Origin: Pedosphaera parvula Ellin514
GTDB lineage: Bacteria > Verrucomicrobiota > Verrucomicrobiia > Limisphaerales > Pedosphaeraceae
Direction: 5' to 3'
Assembly (NCBI RefSeq): GCF_000172555.1
Contig: NZ_ABOX02000052.1
Location: 1 to 53,453, forward strand
DNA: 53,453 nucleotides
A program made the position numbers and the translations under genes. Of this stretch, positions 28,833 through 37,354 are shown piece after piece (the stretch's first letter is position 1; every line of letters starts with the position of its first letter). The notes beneath the pieces are model-generated. The model was given only the letters and a program-made list of their open reading frames with translations, made no database searches and was not told the origin of the DNA.

Positions 28833-31800
28833 TCACGGTTGCGTGAGCCGATAGAAACGAATTGGAGAGTTCGTAGCCGTGGCATCGTTAAATATAAACA
28901 ACCCATTTGTCCCGGCCAACAGGTTGGTGAGATTCATCCAGTTCGTCAGATCGGTCGAAGTCTGGAGCGTATAGCTCAAACCTGCGCCGCCACTAAACTG
29001 AAGTTGAAAACTGCCGTTGCCTTGCTGACCAAAGCCGGTCGCTTGCGGCGGCGCCAGCAAGGTAAACGTCATGTCGCCACTACTGTTCGTGCCCACACTA
29101 TTGGTTGCCACCAACTGATAATGATAGGTTTTTCCCGCCAACAAATTGCTTAGTCCTGAATCAAACGACCATAATGTCGTGCCTCCACCCAGATTCGTCA
29201 CACTCGTGCTGCTGTCGTAATTCGTGCTCTGCCCATACTGAAAATAGGCAATTGTGACGGCCCCATTCGGATTGACCGCTCCATGCAGACTGACCGTCGA
29301 ATGCGCAATGCTGTCGGCAGTGGCATTGGTCACTACTGGAACATCTGCCAGATTTGTGAAACTCATGTCTGCCCCCATGACTAGGCCGAAACTGTTCGAA
29401 GCCACCACCCGGAAGTGATTGGTTGTGCCTGGCAGCAGTCCGGCAATCAGATTGCTGACCGATAGCGAATTCGTGCCGCCACCGATACTCGTTGCCACCG
29501 TGCTCTTCGTATAATTGGTATCCGACCCGTATTGGAATGAGTATACCGTGACAGTTCCGTTCGGATTCACGCTGGCATTAAGCAAGGCGCTGGCCACAGT
29601 AATTGTGCTGGCCGGTTGCGTTGTGACCACAGGCAAGCCCGCCTGTCGCGTAACTGTGAGGGTATAAATCTTGGAACTCGTCCCATCTTGAGCGGCGACC
29701 AGAATCGAAATCGTGTTGGTCCCGACATTAAGACCAAGCGCGCCGCTGGATGCTTCGGAACTCACCGGAGAGTAGCTGCCGCCATTGACCCGTACCTGGA
29801 CTGTGGCATAAACACTGTCAGAGCAGGTCGGCGTCACTGTCAGACTGCCGACGCTGTTGGGAACAGCGAGGCTGTAACCAGTCACGCTGGAACTGAAGGG
29901 CGGATTGAGCCCCCCACTGCTGCATGCCAGGTTTGCGAGATTGGCATTAGTATTTAAGGATCGAGTAAAGTTCACGGGATAGACGACGGTGGCAAATCCG
30001 CTCTGAGCAGTCACTGCGAGCACGTGGGAGCTATTGCCAAAAGGCAACGGGATCAACCCGCTCGGCACACCAGAGGTCAAAGGAACTCCATCCAGTTCCA
30101 AGGTGGCATAGGGATTGTTGGCTGTTGCCGTGAGAGTGGTGTTGCTGGCCGCAGTAGGAAACTGTCCCGAATACGTGCCGACATTGAACGTCAAGACCGT
30201 TCCACTTGCGGTAACACTGGACAAGGTTGCATCGTCGCTGAGTAGCCGCAAAACATTAAGTGTGTAAGTTTGGGTATTCTGTCTATTCGGGGAAGTGATT
30301 TGAATAGGTATTAGGTTCGCGCCAAAGTTTAGTGTCACCCGGTTGCTAATCATGCTGGAAACTGGCGCGCTGAACGCTCCGCCGTTCGTTTGCACCTGTA
30401 GGAGTGCATGCGGGTCCTTGGTGACAGCTACGTAATCCGCGTTGCTCACAGAATTCGCCACCGTGCTCACATAGGAAAATATTGACGGGCTAAATGACGG
30501 AATCAATGAACCGGGGTTGACGGTCAGGCTGGAAAGCGTGGCATTGGTGCCTATGCCAAACGTCAGGTCCCCGCTGCTGCTGGGACCTGCCTGGTTCAGC
30601 GCCACGAGTTCGAAATGATACATGCCGGTATCCAGAAAACCGTTCTGAATATTTCCGGTCGTCCAGTCAGGATTGTTCAATATGTTTCCGGTTTTCCCAT
30701 TTCCACTGGCGTCCACGGCATTCGTCCCCGGCCAGTCATCCAAATGATAACACGCCACCAATCCGGAATTTGTGCCCGAAAGGCTCCGATTCATGTTCTG
30801 CTGGATTTGACTTGGAGTGCGAGCCACGTTCCAAAGGCGCACCTCATCGAGGCTGCCAGGAAAGAAATTGGTCAGCGTCGCCAGACAGCCAAACGTTAGA
30901 TTCGTGGCCCCGTTCAAAGTCGCCGTGCTGCCATTCGTGGAGGCCGTCAACACTCCATCAATGTAGAGTGCCATCGCGCCGTTGGTTTGTACCCGCGTCG
31001 CTGCCACATGATGCCAATTACCGTCCAGCAACTGCCCGCTGGAGATCGTAGTATCCGGTCCTCCCACCCCAAAAAGGACTTTTCCATTGCCAACAGAGAC
31101 GCCGAAGTCGCCAGTGGCTCCGGGGACGTAGCCATCCACCAGGCCCAACCCTTGATACCATTGTCCTTCCATCAAGCTCGTCACCCGCGGATACAAAAAC
31201 CAAAACTCGATTGTAAAATCGTTGGAGATGGTCGCAGGAACTTTTACATATTGATTCCCACCATTGAACGAAAGCGCCGCGCCCCGATTTGTTTCCAGAC
31301 TGCACTCGTATAGATCCATGCTTCCTTCTGGGAAGATATCCTCCAGCATGGCCAGACTTCCGTAGTTGGTGGTGGCGCCGTATCTAACATAGGCCGTGGT
31401 ATCCCCAAAGTAGCGGCCTATCTGCGAAGCGAAAGTTACAGAATTATTTGTCCCTATTGCCGCCTGTGCGCCCATTATGCTCGGCCATCCAACAACCGTA
31501 ATCGTCACCGTATTGGTAAAATTCCGCGTGCCATCACTCATTGTGTACGTGAATGCATCCAGGCAGGAATAGATATTTGGCTGGTACGTGCGGTTGGGGC
31601 CACTGCCGCTAAGGGTGCCGTTAGTCGGCCCCGCAATGACCGTAAAACTGTAATTAGTCCCGAGAACGCCTGGGAATGAACTAAGCGTGACCGGAGTGAT
31701 GGTGTTCGCCAACCCAATTATCGACTGGTTCCAGGCTGTAGGCTGATACATCTGGAATGAATAACGGCCTGGCACCGGCGGGGACACGTTCGAATTGTGG

Positions 31801-33716
31801 ATCAAACCATTCGGGGAAGTATCCACCAGATTGGCCGTCCCGGAGCCGGGGAAATTGTAGTAGTTCAAACCATCACCCCGATCAAATCCTACTGATGGAT
31901 AGGTTCCCAGACTGGCTGTGCCATTGAGCCATTGAATTTTTTCGTAATTGAATTCGACGTCGAAATTGCCCACCTGCACGTCAGAGCGGTCGATTAGAAT
32001 CACCTGAAAACTGTTGGTGTTGGTTGTGTTCTGATAGGTCATGACATTGGTCCAAGTGACGCCGACTGCCAATCGGCCCCCGATATATTGCATCCCATAA
32101 GTCATCACTCCGGAACGGGTATCCATGGTGTACACATCAGCCCAATAGGGAGCAAGCATGGGACCATTCGTCGTCGTCGGAAACGCCGTTCCAATATAAT
32201 TGGGATTCGCGCTCTTAAAGGTGAGATTGCCATTGTTGTTGGCATAAAACTGCGTGAAATAGTTGGTGGGAAATTTGTTGTTCGAAAACTGCAGCAATAA
32301 ATCGCGCCCCAGCCAGTCGGAATTGGTGCCCGTTAAACTCACCGGAAACGATTGGTCATCCGCCCTTCCAAAAGAGAACTTGTCGAATCCGGGGCGAATA
32401 GCCCCAACGTTAGTCGCCACGACAATGCTCACTGTTCCAACATTCGTTGAATCCAGCGCCCCATCATTCACCTTAAAAGTGAAACTATCCGTACCGAGGT
32501 AATTATTGGTTGGAGTGTACATAAAGAATGGAGGAGTTGCAACCAATGTGCCATGGGATGGATTGCTCAGAATCGTATAAGTAAGGTTCGGTATGACCGG
32601 GCTATAGTGATACCCCTTGTGATTGGGATCGGCATAATTGGTAAGATCAGCATGGGGATCCAATGCATCCGCATCATCATCACCCGTCAAATATCCGTTG
32701 TAAGGTGTGTTTGTCAGCACTTTGATCGATTGAGTCTGGGCATGCGGAGCATGGTTGATATTGGTCGACAGCACGCTGATGCTCACCGTGGCCTCCGCCG
32801 AAGTGTTCGCTCCATTGCTCACCGTAAAGGTGAAACTGTCCTGACCACTGAATGTGGCAGGCATATTTGGCAGATATTGGCATTTGCCGGTGTTTGTGGT
32901 GTAAATGCCCCCGGCCAGATTGGTGACAATTGTCCCAAACTGGGGCGACCGCATGAGGGTGTAGGTCAATGGTGCGGCTCCGGCTCCCGCAAGTTGTATG
33001 GTGGGCGGATTGGTGTTCCCTGCATTCCAGAAAACTGCCTGCGGATATGCCGTAAGCACGGGCGCCTGCATTGAAACCATCACATTCGTGCCGATGGTTA
33101 CCCCCAAGCTATTGCTGGCCACAATGCGATAGTAAAGAGTGAATGGATTTCCAGTCAGACCGCTAAGCTTGTTTGTGACCAAATACGACGTGGCACCGGC
33201 ACTCAGATTGGTAATGGCAGTCTGGTTCGTGTAATCTGTGGTCTGCCCATACTGGAAATAAACCTTTGTTGCCGCTCCGATCGGCGTCACAAAACCATTT
33301 AAAATGACACTGCTGGAACTGATCACATTGGCCGGCAGCGTCGTCGCAACCGGACCGTTGATGGTGAAGGTCAAATCATTCCCCGTGGCAACGCCCGCGC
33401 TGTCAATGGCCATGATGCGATAATGATACGTTCCCGGTGCCATTCCATTTACGGTGATATAAACATTTTGTGAGCCGGGTGGATTGAAATATTGGCTGCT
33501 GGTGAAGCTGCCGTAATTCAAATCGGTGCCATATTCAAAATAAGCCCTCGTGCTGGACGTGAGGCCGCTAACGACGCCGGATAAGTACACAGTACTGCCC
33601 GAGCTCAAAGCAGAGGCGGTTACGACTCCCGCTCCAACCGCCGTGCTTGGACCTGTGAACCAGCACAATAAGGCAAGTGCCACCACCATTACTTTGAATA
33701 AAAACCTGGACTTCAT
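28833..33716 (-). CDS. Giant secreted mosaic protein with FN3-like, nidogen-like, LamG and cadherin-like domains
   Basis: A roughly 1627-residue exported protein; ATG 33716 (MKSRFLFKVMVVALALLCWF) is preferred over GTG 33737. Domains in order: two FN3-like YFEYG/YFQYG repeats (about 35-215); cadherin-like/tandem-95 modules with YTPTNNYLGTDSFTFKVNDG; a nidogen-type domain about 440-650 (APYWADVY, AVGVTWTNVMTYQNTTNTN, FQVILIDRSDVQVGNFDVEF, GFDRGDG); a further Ig-like region; a LamG domain (ALSFNGGNQYVKVPATISN, FTIEFWFLYP); three cadherin-like beta sandwich repeats (LSSLTVNPGSLIPSFSPSIF); two more FN3-like units; and a C-terminal module SYTLQTSTDLTNW ... RFYRLTQP. No transmembrane anchor or LPXTG-like signal. 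Probably an extracellular adhesion or matrix protein. It precedes the NHL gene on the same strand. Confidence 0.88.
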   Translation of the reverse strand: MKSRFLFKVMVVALALLCWFTGPSTAVGAGVVTASALSSGSTVYLSGVVSGLTSSTRAYFEYGTDLNYGSFTSSQYFNPPGSQNVYITVNGMAPGTYHYRIMAIDSAGVATGNDLTFTINGPVATTLPANVISSSSVILNGFVTPIGAATKVYFQYGQTTDYTNQTAITNLSAGATSYLVTNKLSGLTGNPFTLYYRIVASNSLGVTIGTNVMVSMQAPVLTAYPQAVFWNAGNTNPPTIQLAGAGAAPLTYTLMRSPQFGTIVTNLAGGIYTTNTGKCQYLPNMPATFSGQDSFTFTVSNGANTSAEATVSISVLSTNINHAPHAQTQSIKVLTNTPYNGYLTGDDDADALDPHADLTNYADPNHKGYHYSPVIPNLTYTILSNPSHGTLVATPPFFMYTPTNNYLGTDSFTFKVNDGALDSTNVGTVSIVVATNVGAIRPGFDKFSFGRADDQSFPVSLTGTNSDWLGRDLLLQFSNNKFPTNYFTQFYANNNGNLTFKSANPNYIGTAFPTTTNGPMLAPYWADVYTMDTRSGVMTYGMQYIGGRLAVGVTWTNVMTYQNTTNTNSFQVILIDRSDVQVGNFDVEFNYEKIQWLNGTASLGTYPSVGFDRGDGLNYYNFPGSGTANLVDTSPNGLIHNSNVSPPVPGRYSFQMYQPTAWNQSIIGLANTITPVTLSSFPGVLGTNYSFTVIAGPTNGTLSGSGPNRTYQPNIYSCLDAFTYTMSDGTRNFTNTVTITVVGWPSIMGAQAAIGTNNSVTFASQIGRYFGDTTAYVRYGATTNYGSLAMLEDIFPEGSMDLYECSLETNRGAALSFNGGNQYVKVPATISNDFTIEFWFLYPRVTSLMEGQWYQGLGLVDGYVPGATGDFGVSVGNGKVLFGVGGPDTTISSGQLLDGNWHHVAATRVQTNGAMALYIDGVLTASTNGSTATLNGATNLTFGCLATLTNFFPGSLDEVRLWNVARTPSQIQQNMNRSLSGTNSGLVACYHLDDWPGTNAVDASGNGKTGNILNNPDWTTGNIQNGFLDTGMYHFELVALNQAGPSSSGDLTFGIGTNATLSSLTVNPGSLIPSFSPSIFSYVSTVANSVSNADYVAVTKDPHALLQVQTNGGAFSAPVSSMISNRVTLNFGANLIPIQITSPNRQNTQTYTLNVLRLLSDDATLSSVTASGTVLTFNVGTYSGQFPTAASNTTLTATANNPYATLELDGVPLTSGVPSGLIPLPFGNSSHVLAVTAQSGFATVVYPVNFTRSLNTNANLANLACSSGGLNPPFSSSVTGYSLAVPNSVGSLTVTPTCSDSVYATVQVRVNGGSYSPVSSEASSGALGLNVGTNTISILVAAQDGTSSKIYTLTVTRQAGLPVVTTQPASTITVASALLNASVNPNGTVTVYSFQYGSDTNYTKSTVATSIGGGTNSLSVSNLIAGLLPGTTNHFRVVASNSFGLVMGADMSFTNLADVPVVTNATADSIAHSTVSLHGAVNPNGAVTIAYFQYGQSTNYDSSTSVTNLGGGTTLWSFDSGLSNLLAGKTYHYQLVATNSVGTNSSGDMTFTLLAPPQATGFGQQGNGSFQLQFSGGAGLSYTLQTSTDLTNWMNLTNLLAGTNGLFIFNDATATNSPIRFYRLTQP

Positions 33717-34090
33717 TTTGTTCTTAATCGATCTCACAATTCATTTCTTACTCACCCGGAAATTAACAGCGTCCTCACTTCTGATAATCCGAGGAAATTG
33801 TGTATAAAACTGAGACAATGATTTGGCTGGGAAGAATGGGGAACGCTTCCAAGACTTGCTCGGGTCAAAGAAGAAAAAGAAACCAAAATCAAAGCAAACC
33901 GAATCGATGGCGGAGCGTCGATAGCCTTTGACAGTGGACAAACTCGGAAATCGAGCTTGGCCTCTTGCAGTTCGGATTCAGCTTCCCTTTGCATTAGTCC
34001 GGCTGAAACAGCAAGAGTTAAGCCAAACTACTTACCTCAGAATTTCAATAATTCTTTGAAAATCAGCAGTATTCCATTCCTTTCGCCGGG

Positions 34091-34118
34091 TTGCGAATTC
34101 GAGGATCAGTGGTATACT
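34091..34118 (+). promoter_or_regulatory. Sigma-70-type promoter for the candidate structured RNA
   Basis: TTGCGA (34091-34096) and TATACT (34113-34118) are separated by 16 bases, a good -35/-10 pair. The expected transcription start, about 6-8 bases after the -10, falls at 34124-34126, exactly where the closing stem of the candidate RNA begins. Confidence 0.55.
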
Positions 34119-34123
34119 TTAAT

Positions 34124-34283
34124 TGGTTAAAGACTCTCCTCGAGTCCGAGGTTAAAAATCGGGGAGTTTACCTGAAAAGGTAAACCAGGGATAAAAGCCT
34201 GGAACCAAGGATTCGAGTGGTTGCCACAACGTAAAGTGAAAGGTTGTTACCCGACTGGCAACATGGGCCTTTAACCATTTTTT
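34124..34283 (+). ncRNA. Candidate stand-alone structured RNA of unknown family
   Basis: A 160-base segment that folds as a closed, branched RNA. The ends pair perfectly: TGGTTAAAG (34124-34132) with CTTTAACCA (34269-34277), followed at once by TTTTTT (34278-34283), as in an intrinsic end. Inside are GTTTACC/GGTAAAC (34166-34172, 34179-34185), CCAGG/CCTGG (34185-34189, 34198-34202) and GTTGCCA/TGGCAAC (34220-34226, 34256-34262) with an inner CAAC/GTTG (34227-34230, 34243-34246). The left side has two exclusive options: a local helix CTCCTCGA/TCGGGGAG (34136-34143, 34159-34166), or long-range CTCGAGTCC/GGATTCGAG (34139-34147, 34209-34217). It does not look like tmRNA, RNase P, SRP RNA or a simple 6S rod, nor like riboswitches I know. 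It is 170 bases upstream of the next gene, so a free small RNA is more likely than a leader. Confidence 0.55.
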
Positions 34284-34421
34284 GTGCCTGTGCGTTGCTG
34301 TAGGCGGGCTCTCTCACCGTCTCGGCATTCTTTAACATTTAAGCTTATCCACCTCGGCTGACCGGACGAAAACACCTCCCTTGACCGTCTCCAACTATCA
34401 GCGATTTGTTAAATAAAGAGA

Positions 34422-34440
34422 GGAGCTGGATACCAGCTCC
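34422..34440 (+). promoter_or_regulatory. Perfect hairpin directly upstream of the DUF4105 start
   Basis: GGAGCTGG (34422-34429) and CCAGCTCC (34433-34440) form a perfect 8-base stem with an ATA loop, ending 12 bases before ATG 34453. The only Shine-Dalgarno-like sequence (GAGAGGAG, 34418-34425) runs into its 5' arm, so folding would affect ribosome access or bring the site closer to the start. Translational control is an inference. Confidence 0.45.
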
Positions 34441-34452
34441 AATCAACACCTC

Positions 34453-35493
34453 ATGGCGTCCACCGAATCGCGCCCCATTAAGATTCTCGCGGCTTGGTTA
34501 TTCAAGACGCTACGCTGGCTGTTGATTGGGCTCGGAATCATTCTTCGAGTTCTGCTCGTAGTGTGGGCCACTCTGGCAATTTACTATTCAAATCTCCCCT
34601 GGGCCTGGCTGCGACTCGTGCTGGCCATCGTCTTCATGGTCTTCAGTATTTGGGCCTTATGGTTCTCACGCAAACCGCGTATGTACCTGGCCTTCGCGGC
34701 ACTATTTCTTGTCGTGCTCATTTGGTACATCTACATCCCTCCATCGCACGATCGCCCATGGCAACCGGAAGTGGCCGTGATGCCCCGGGCCTTTATCAAC
34801 GGCGATCATGTGCGCATTACCGGAGTCCGTCATTTTGACTATCGCACCAAAGATGATTTCACAGTGCACTACGATGAACGCGATGTATCGCTCTCCCATC
34901 TGACTTCGGTGGATCTCTTCCTCTCCTACTGGACGGTGGGACCGATAGGGCACACCTTCGTGAGCTTTAACTTCGACAACGCGCCTCCCATCTGCATCTC
35001 CATCGAAACCAGGCCGAAGCTCGGTCAGGGCTATTCCCCCATCGCCTCGCTCTTTAAACAATACGAGTTGATCTACGTCGTGGGTGATGAACGCGACCTC
35101 GTGCGTCTCCGCACTCATTTCCGTGACGAGGAAGTTTATCTTTACCACATCCGCATGCCGCCCGAAAAGGCGCGCGCACTTTTTCTAGTTTATCTGGATC
35201 GGATCAATCAACTTGCTGACCACGCAGAATTTTACCATCTGTTGAGTAACAGTTGCACGATCAACATCGTACGCTACGCAAATGCAGTGGGCAGGGAAGG
35301 CCGCCTCGATATCCGCCAGGTCCTTAATGGCCTCTTTGACCGCTATCTCTACAGAACAGGCCGTGTAGACACGAGCTTGCCCTTTGCAGAACTGCGCAAG
35401 CGTTCCCGAATCAACGATGTCGCAGAGGCTACCGATAACTCTCCCGACTTCTCCCAACGCATTCGCATCTCTCTGCCTCCATCACAACCCTGA
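34453..35493 (+). CDS. DUF4105 (Lnb N-terminal-domain-like) membrane protein
   Basis: A 346-residue protein with three N-terminal transmembrane helices (about 20-42, 48-69 and 75-93) and a periplasmic C-terminal DUF4105 domain. This domain is the catalytic part of Lnb, the lipoprotein intramolecular transacylase of some Firmicutes, and is also found in many Gram-negatives without known role. The expected Cys and His are present: H167 in TVGPIGHTFVSFNF and C268 in HLLSNSCTINIVRYA, together with an acidic residue in CISIETRPK. A cysteine-based acyl transfer or thiol hydrolase-like activity is therefore plausible, but lipoprotein remodelling is not shown in this phylum. It is convergent with thiE. 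The start ATG 34453 is preceded by a hairpin rather than by a free Shine-Dalgarno site. Confidence 0.82.
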   Translation: MASTESRPIKILAAWLFKTLRWLLIGLGIILRVLLVVWATLAIYYSNLPWAWLRLVLAIVFMVFSIWALWFSRKPRMYLAFAALFLVVLIWYIYIPPSHDRPWQPEVAVMPRAFINGDHVRITGVRHFDYRTKDDFTVHYDERDVSLSHLTSVDLFLSYWTVGPIGHTFVSFNFDNAPPICISIETRPKLGQGYSPIASLFKQYELIYVVGDERDLVRLRTHFRDEEVYLYHIRMPPEKARALFLVYLDRINQLADHAEFYHLLSNSCTINIVRYANAVGREGRLDIRQVLNGLFDRYLYRTGRVDTSLPFAELRKRSRINDVAEATDNSPDFSQRIRISLPPSQP

Positions 35494-35538
35494 TCTTCGT
35501 CGGAGTATGGCTCAGCCTTAACTCACTCCTTAAACGAA

Positions 35539-36177
35539 TCAAGTGATCCGCGCCTTAAACTCCCCGCAGGCCTTTGCAATATCAGGAGCGTTCAAAATAG
35601 CTGAAACCACACAAATCCGTTGCGCGCCCGCAGCCAGTACCTGATCCAGATTGGTAAGATTGATTCCCCCAATCGCAAACCACGGGATCTTCACATTTGC
35701 CGCCGCCCACCGTACGTAATCCAGCGTGACCGGCTTGGCCGTTGGTTTGGTGCCCGTCGCGTAAATCGGGCCAATCGCGATATATCCCGGTCCTGCCGCA
35801 ATCGCGCGCTCAGCCTGGGCCGGTGCATGCGTGCTCAAACCAATTTCCACATTCGATTTCCCATCCTTTAGTTGCGAAACGTGCGTGTACCCACCATCAA
35901 AAAAATCCTCCTGCCCCAAATGGCAAACCTCAGCTCCCACTTCTATCGCCACTGAAAGAAAATCATTAATCACCAGCGGAACTCCTGCCCTGCGGGTGAT
36001 TGGAAGAATTGCTTCCGCCATCCTCCGCACTTCATTCTCAGCCGAGTTCTTCGCCCGCAATTGAATTATGTCCGATCCACCGTCGCATAATTGTTGTGCC
36101 ACCACCTCCGGCTTACGCCCATGTAGGTAGGCAGTATCCACAAACGTATAAAGACGGCAGTCAGACAACGATTTCAT
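35539..36177 (-). CDS. thiE: Thiamine phosphate synthase
   Basis: ThiE joins the thiazole phosphate and hydroxymethylpyrimidine pyrophosphate halves of thiamine phosphate in the cytoplasm. The frame extends to TTG 36228, but ATG 36177 (MKSLSDCRLYTFVDTAYLHG) gives the normal family start and 212 residues. TIM-barrel signatures are seen: DIIQLRAKNS (pyrophosphate site), PLVINDFLSVAIEVGAEVCHLGQEDF, GLSTHAPAQAERAIAAGPGYIAIGPIY, and WFAIGGINLTNLDQVLAAGAQRICVVSAI near the phosphate-binding end. The usual TPTK after GPIF is ATGTKPTAKP here, an acceptable variant. No other thiamine gene is next to it and no TPP riboswitch is visible upstream; it could also be a ThiE-like (TenI) paralogue. Confidence 0.85.
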   Translation of the reverse strand: MKSLSDCRLYTFVDTAYLHGRKPEVVAQQLCDGGSDIIQLRAKNSAENEVRRMAEAILPITRRAGVPLVINDFLSVAIEVGAEVCHLGQEDFFDGGYTHVSQLKDGKSNVEIGLSTHAPAQAERAIAAGPGYIAIGPIYATGTKPTAKPVTLDYVRWAAANVKIPWFAIGGINLTNLDQVLAAGAQRICVVSAILNAPDIAKACGEFKARIT

Positions 36178-36316
36178 ATTCGTGAAGAATCTTGTAACCG
36201 TAACCACCCCCTTCGCGCAATCAGACAAGTTGTTACACGACCGTATTCCTACATGTTACCAAGTGCTTCTTAATCTGCGCCCATTTGTGTCCATCTGCTG
36301 TTGAATTCCCCTCGCC

Positions 36317-37354
36317 TCACCGCGTCTTCTCAAACAAAAGTTTCCACAACCAATCCCATCTCGGCACCACCGATACCAACGCCCCTTGCAACCCCGGCGC
36401 CAGCAAAACGGACTGCACTCGCGCAGCCCAGGCCAGGCGTTTCGCAAACCGTTCATCACAACATCTGGCAATCGTCATTCGCGCTTCATCCCAGGAAATT
36501 TTTCCCGCGCTGAAATTTGCCAACGGCTCAATGGCCACCTCCGCCGATTCAAAAGCCATCGACATGCCATTGCCCGTCACCGGCGGAATCATTGTCAACG
36601 TATCACCGATACAACACTCGTTATGATCCGCACCCTTGTGCGGTTGCAGTGAAAGTCCCGCCACGGAAGAAAAGGACTTCTCATCGAACACAGCGTTCGC
36701 CAGACGCTGATGCAGAAGCGAGCCTGGATTGCCGCATAAAATCTCCTGTCGCCGCAGCGGAACCTCTCCCCCCTCCGCGGGACGTCTAAACAATCCACAG
36801 ACATTCACTTCACCACCCGCCAGGCGGCAAACCCCAACATATCCCGACCGCGAAAGATGCATCTCCAAATCAGCCGCCAGTGACACGTTTTTCGCATGCG
36901 CCTTCAACCCATACCACCGCCAACCATCAACCACCGGTTGCACCCTCCGTCCGGTCGCTCGCACAACACCCGCACCGAACTCCGCATCACGCCACCGCTC
37001 ACCGGCATGCAACTCTCCGCCCAATCTCACGAACTCGCGCGACAACAGTTCATCCATGACATACCGCGACAAACATAGCGCTGGAGATGCGAGTGTCTGG
37101 ACCCGAGACGATTTACGCTGTGAGAAAAATGCGGCGGTGGAAGCCGGTTGCGCCCCGGCTTTGACAAAAAGTTCGCGCAGGCCAAGACGCTCCAACGTTT
37201 CCTGCCCGTGACCACTGATAAATTCTCCACATACCCTGTGCCGCGGATAATTCCCCGCCTCCCAGACAGAGACTGGAATGGACCGTTGTCGCAGGCCGAT
37301 GCCCAGCGTCAAACCGGCCAATCCACCTCCCACAATGGTAATGGAGCCACTCAT
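36317..37354 (-). CDS. FAD-dependent oxidoreductase of the type III PKS operon (geranylgeranyl-reductase-like)
   Basis: The start is ATG 37352-37354, overlapping the upstream methyltransferase stop by one base (TGATG) with GGAAG before it, so translation is coupled. The 345-residue flavoprotein begins MSGSITIVGGGLAGLTLGIG (GxGxxG at 9-14, binding the FAD ADP part), then VWEAGNYPRHRVCGEFISG with the RxCGE motif of the geranylgeranyl-reductase/halogenase-like group, and the second FAD motif CCIGDTLTMIPPVTGNGMSMA. It probably oxidises or hydroxylates the aromatic product of the polyketide synthase, or reduces an isoprenoid-like chain; the reaction is not determined. The context (PKS, methyltransferase, then this gene) recurs in Planctomycetes, Verrucomicrobia and other bacteria. 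Confidence 0.85.
   Translation of the reverse strand: MSGSITIVGGGLAGLTLGIGLRQRSIPVSVWEAGNYPRHRVCGEFISGHGQETLERLGLRELFVKAGAQPASTAAFFSQRKSSRVQTLASPALCLSRYVMDELLSREFVRLGGELHAGERWRDAEFGAGVVRATGRRVQPVVDGWRWYGLKAHAKNVSLAADLEMHLSRSGYVGVCRLAGGEVNVCGLFRRPAEGGEVPLRRQEILCGNPGSLLHQRLANAVFDEKSFSSVAGLSLQPHKGADHNECCIGDTLTMIPPVTGNGMSMAFESAEVAIEPLANFSAGKISWDEARMTIARCCDERFAKRLAWAARVQSVLLAPGLQGALVSVVPRWDWLWKLLFEKTR

Larger units (their letters stand above)
33717..34452. other. Gene-free region holding a candidate structured RNA and a start-proximal hairpin
   Basis: This 736-base stretch has no supported protein gene. Its left part (33738-34080) is the promoter region of the giant secreted protein and contains only unremarkable AT-rich sequence and short antisense frames. 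The middle (34091-34284) holds a promoter-like pair and a strongly structured transcript. The right end (34422-34440) has a perfect hairpin just before the DUF4105 start. Confidence 0.6.

Noticed and set aside
34203-34226. T-arm-like GGATTCGAGTGG sequence, possible tRNA
   Set aside because: No matching acceptor stem, anticodon arm or CCA; it pairs with 34139-34147 inside the candidate RNA.
36177-36240. TPP riboswitch upstream of thiE
   Set aside because: No CTGAGA or ACCTGA boxes are seen in the leader.
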